Assembly (NCBI RefSeq): GCF_000972705.2
Contig: NZ_LATL02000060.1
Coordinates: 1 to 14,186, forward strand
Source: Limnoraphis robusta CS-951
Lineage (GTDB): Bacteria; Cyanobacteriota; Cyanobacteriia; Cyanobacteriales; Microcoleaceae
Reading direction: 5' to 3'
DNA length: 14,186 nucleotides
Shown in pieces: positions 13,803 through 14,186 of this stretch (the first letter of the stretch is position 1; the number at the start of each line of letters is the position of its first letter). The notes beneath the pieces were generated by a model. That model did no database searches, was not told the DNA's origin, and worked only from the letters and a program-made list of their open reading frames with translations. Position numbers and translations under genes: made by a program.

Positions 13803-13922
13803 ATGACCCCTTCGTTAGCAAACTTCCTTTACAGCTTACTAGCAGGCACTTTGATCGTTGTCATTCCGGCAATTGTTGCTCTGTTCGTTCTCAGTCAGAA
13901 AGATAAGATCATCCGTTCTTAA
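13803..13922 (+). CDS. psbX: Photosystem II protein PsbX
   Basis: This 39-residue single-helix subunit of photosystem II lies in the thylakoid membrane near cytochrome b559 and influences quinone exchange. The sequence MTPSLANFLYSLLAGTLIVV, followed by a hydrophobic stretch and LSQKDKIIRS, is the recognisable PsbX pattern: short polar N-terminus, one membrane helix (about 9-32), basic C-terminal tail. Length is exactly typical. AAGGA (13788-13792) lies ten bases upstream of the ATG. TAAAAT near 13752 could be its -10 box. The gene stands alone between the YggT-family gene and repeat-like sequence. Confidence 0.95.
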   Translation: MTPSLANFLYSLLAGTLIVVIPAIVALFVLSQKDKIIRS

Positions 13923-13988
13923 TCCCATCAGGGATGGCTCAAAGTTCGGGTAAGGAGTCTGAGTCAACTTTCAACCCCTGACCCGAAC
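13922..13988. terminator. Inverted repeats after psbX
   Basis: A small hairpin ATCCC-ATCA-GGGAT (13922-13935) begins at the last base of the psbX stop codon. A longer repeat follows: GTTCGGGT (13944-13951) pairs perfectly with ACCCGAAC (13981-13988) over a 29-base loop. Neither is followed by a T-tract, so this is called from position. Confidence 0.4.
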
Positions 13989-14018
13989 AACGGCTGACTG
14001 AAATATTTCTAGAGATAT

Positions 14019-14049
14019 GTCAAATGCCCCACCCACAAGGGGATGTGGC
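14019..14049 (-). mobile_element. Possible degenerate IS200/IS605-type right end
   Basis: Read on the minus strand, GCCACATCCCC-TT-GTGGGTGGGGC forms an imperfect hairpin and is followed at once by ATTTGAC. That is the same layout as at 48-83 (hairpin, then AATTGAC). If real, the element would extend to the right beyond the window. The sequence from 14050 to 14186 shows no supported gene: on the minus strand it has one short frame without recognisable TnpB motifs, and a CTCTC/GAGAG stem near 14105-14132 that might belong to an omega RNA. Weak evidence. Confidence 0.25.
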
Positions 14050-14186
14050 TTGCAACTAGACCACTTCGGATCTGTCGCATACGGGTAATTGACCGTAAGA
14101 AAGTCTCTCCGTCTGACTAGCAGTAGAGAGAAGAAGTTTCTGTTCTTCCCACTCCTGGGGCATCCCTCACACTCATCGGGGCTGGT

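Noticed and set aside
72..14094. Shared 12-mer GGGTAATTGACC at both window edges, as evidence of a common element
   Set aside because: Several shared 12-mers are expected by chance in 14 kb, and only the left copy is preceded by a good hairpin.
14041..14186. Minus-strand frame as a possible TnpB C-terminus
   Set aside because: No zinc-finger or catalytic motif is visible and the frame stops early; a search of the sequence to the right would be needed.

Overview
The window is chromosomal DNA from a cyanobacterium, most likely a filamentous, Oscillatoriales-like one; that genus-level guess is inference. The evidence is psbX, ycf54 (a chlorophyll-cyclase subunit), plant-type crtE, eight copies of the HIP1 palindrome GCGATCGC (3555, 7200, 7802, 8280, 9241, 10560, 11890 and 13182) and a heptanucleotide tandem repeat (STRR) of a kind known from cyanobacteria. 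No virus, CRISPR array or intact transposase gene is visible.

Left part (1-3412). The edge looks like the right end of an IS200/IS605-type element (hairpin 48-75, then TAATTGAC). A good sigma70-type promoter (102-130) follows for a Pro/Thr/Ser/Glu-rich lipoprotein. Next come a small hydrophobic membrane protein and, 29 bases later, a 598-residue SLC13/DASS-type permease with two internal RCK_C (TrkA-C) domains. Behind it lies a 159-base MITE-like element with 24-base imperfect terminal inverted repeats, TA flanks and a 7.5-copy heptamer array inside.

Centre (3413-7913). A 121-residue acidic soluble protein of unknown function precedes the most interesting element, a c-di-AMP (ydaO-yuaA class) riboswitch at about 3946-4089. 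It is followed by a possible switching stem, three more stem-loops and a likely two-gene operon: an ArsB/NhaD-superfamily permease and a CPA2-type antiporter fused to two universal-stress-protein (USP) domains. The RCK_C permease upstream belongs to a domain class that binds c-di-AMP in some other proteins. The 7 kb may therefore be an ion and osmotic homeostasis cluster tied to c-di-AMP at both RNA and protein level; the riboswitch is well supported and the wider link is inference.

Right part (7914-13340). Housekeeping genes follow: pdxJ (vitamin B6) and ycf54 (chlorophyll), then a secreted protein with a Pro/Gln-rich linker. Facing them on the minus strand are crtE (GGPP for carotenoids and the phytyl tail of chlorophyll) and, just downstream of it, a DUF212/divergent PAP2 membrane protein. 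A minus-strand tRNA-Leu(GAG) with its own promoter lies before accC (biotin carboxylase of acetyl-CoA carboxylase).

Right edge (13341-14186). A minus-strand YggT/YlmG-family membrane protein and psbX, a 39-residue photosystem II subunit, are followed by inverted repeats and a hairpin plus GTCAAAT that looks like another, degenerate IS200/IS605-type end pointing into the window.
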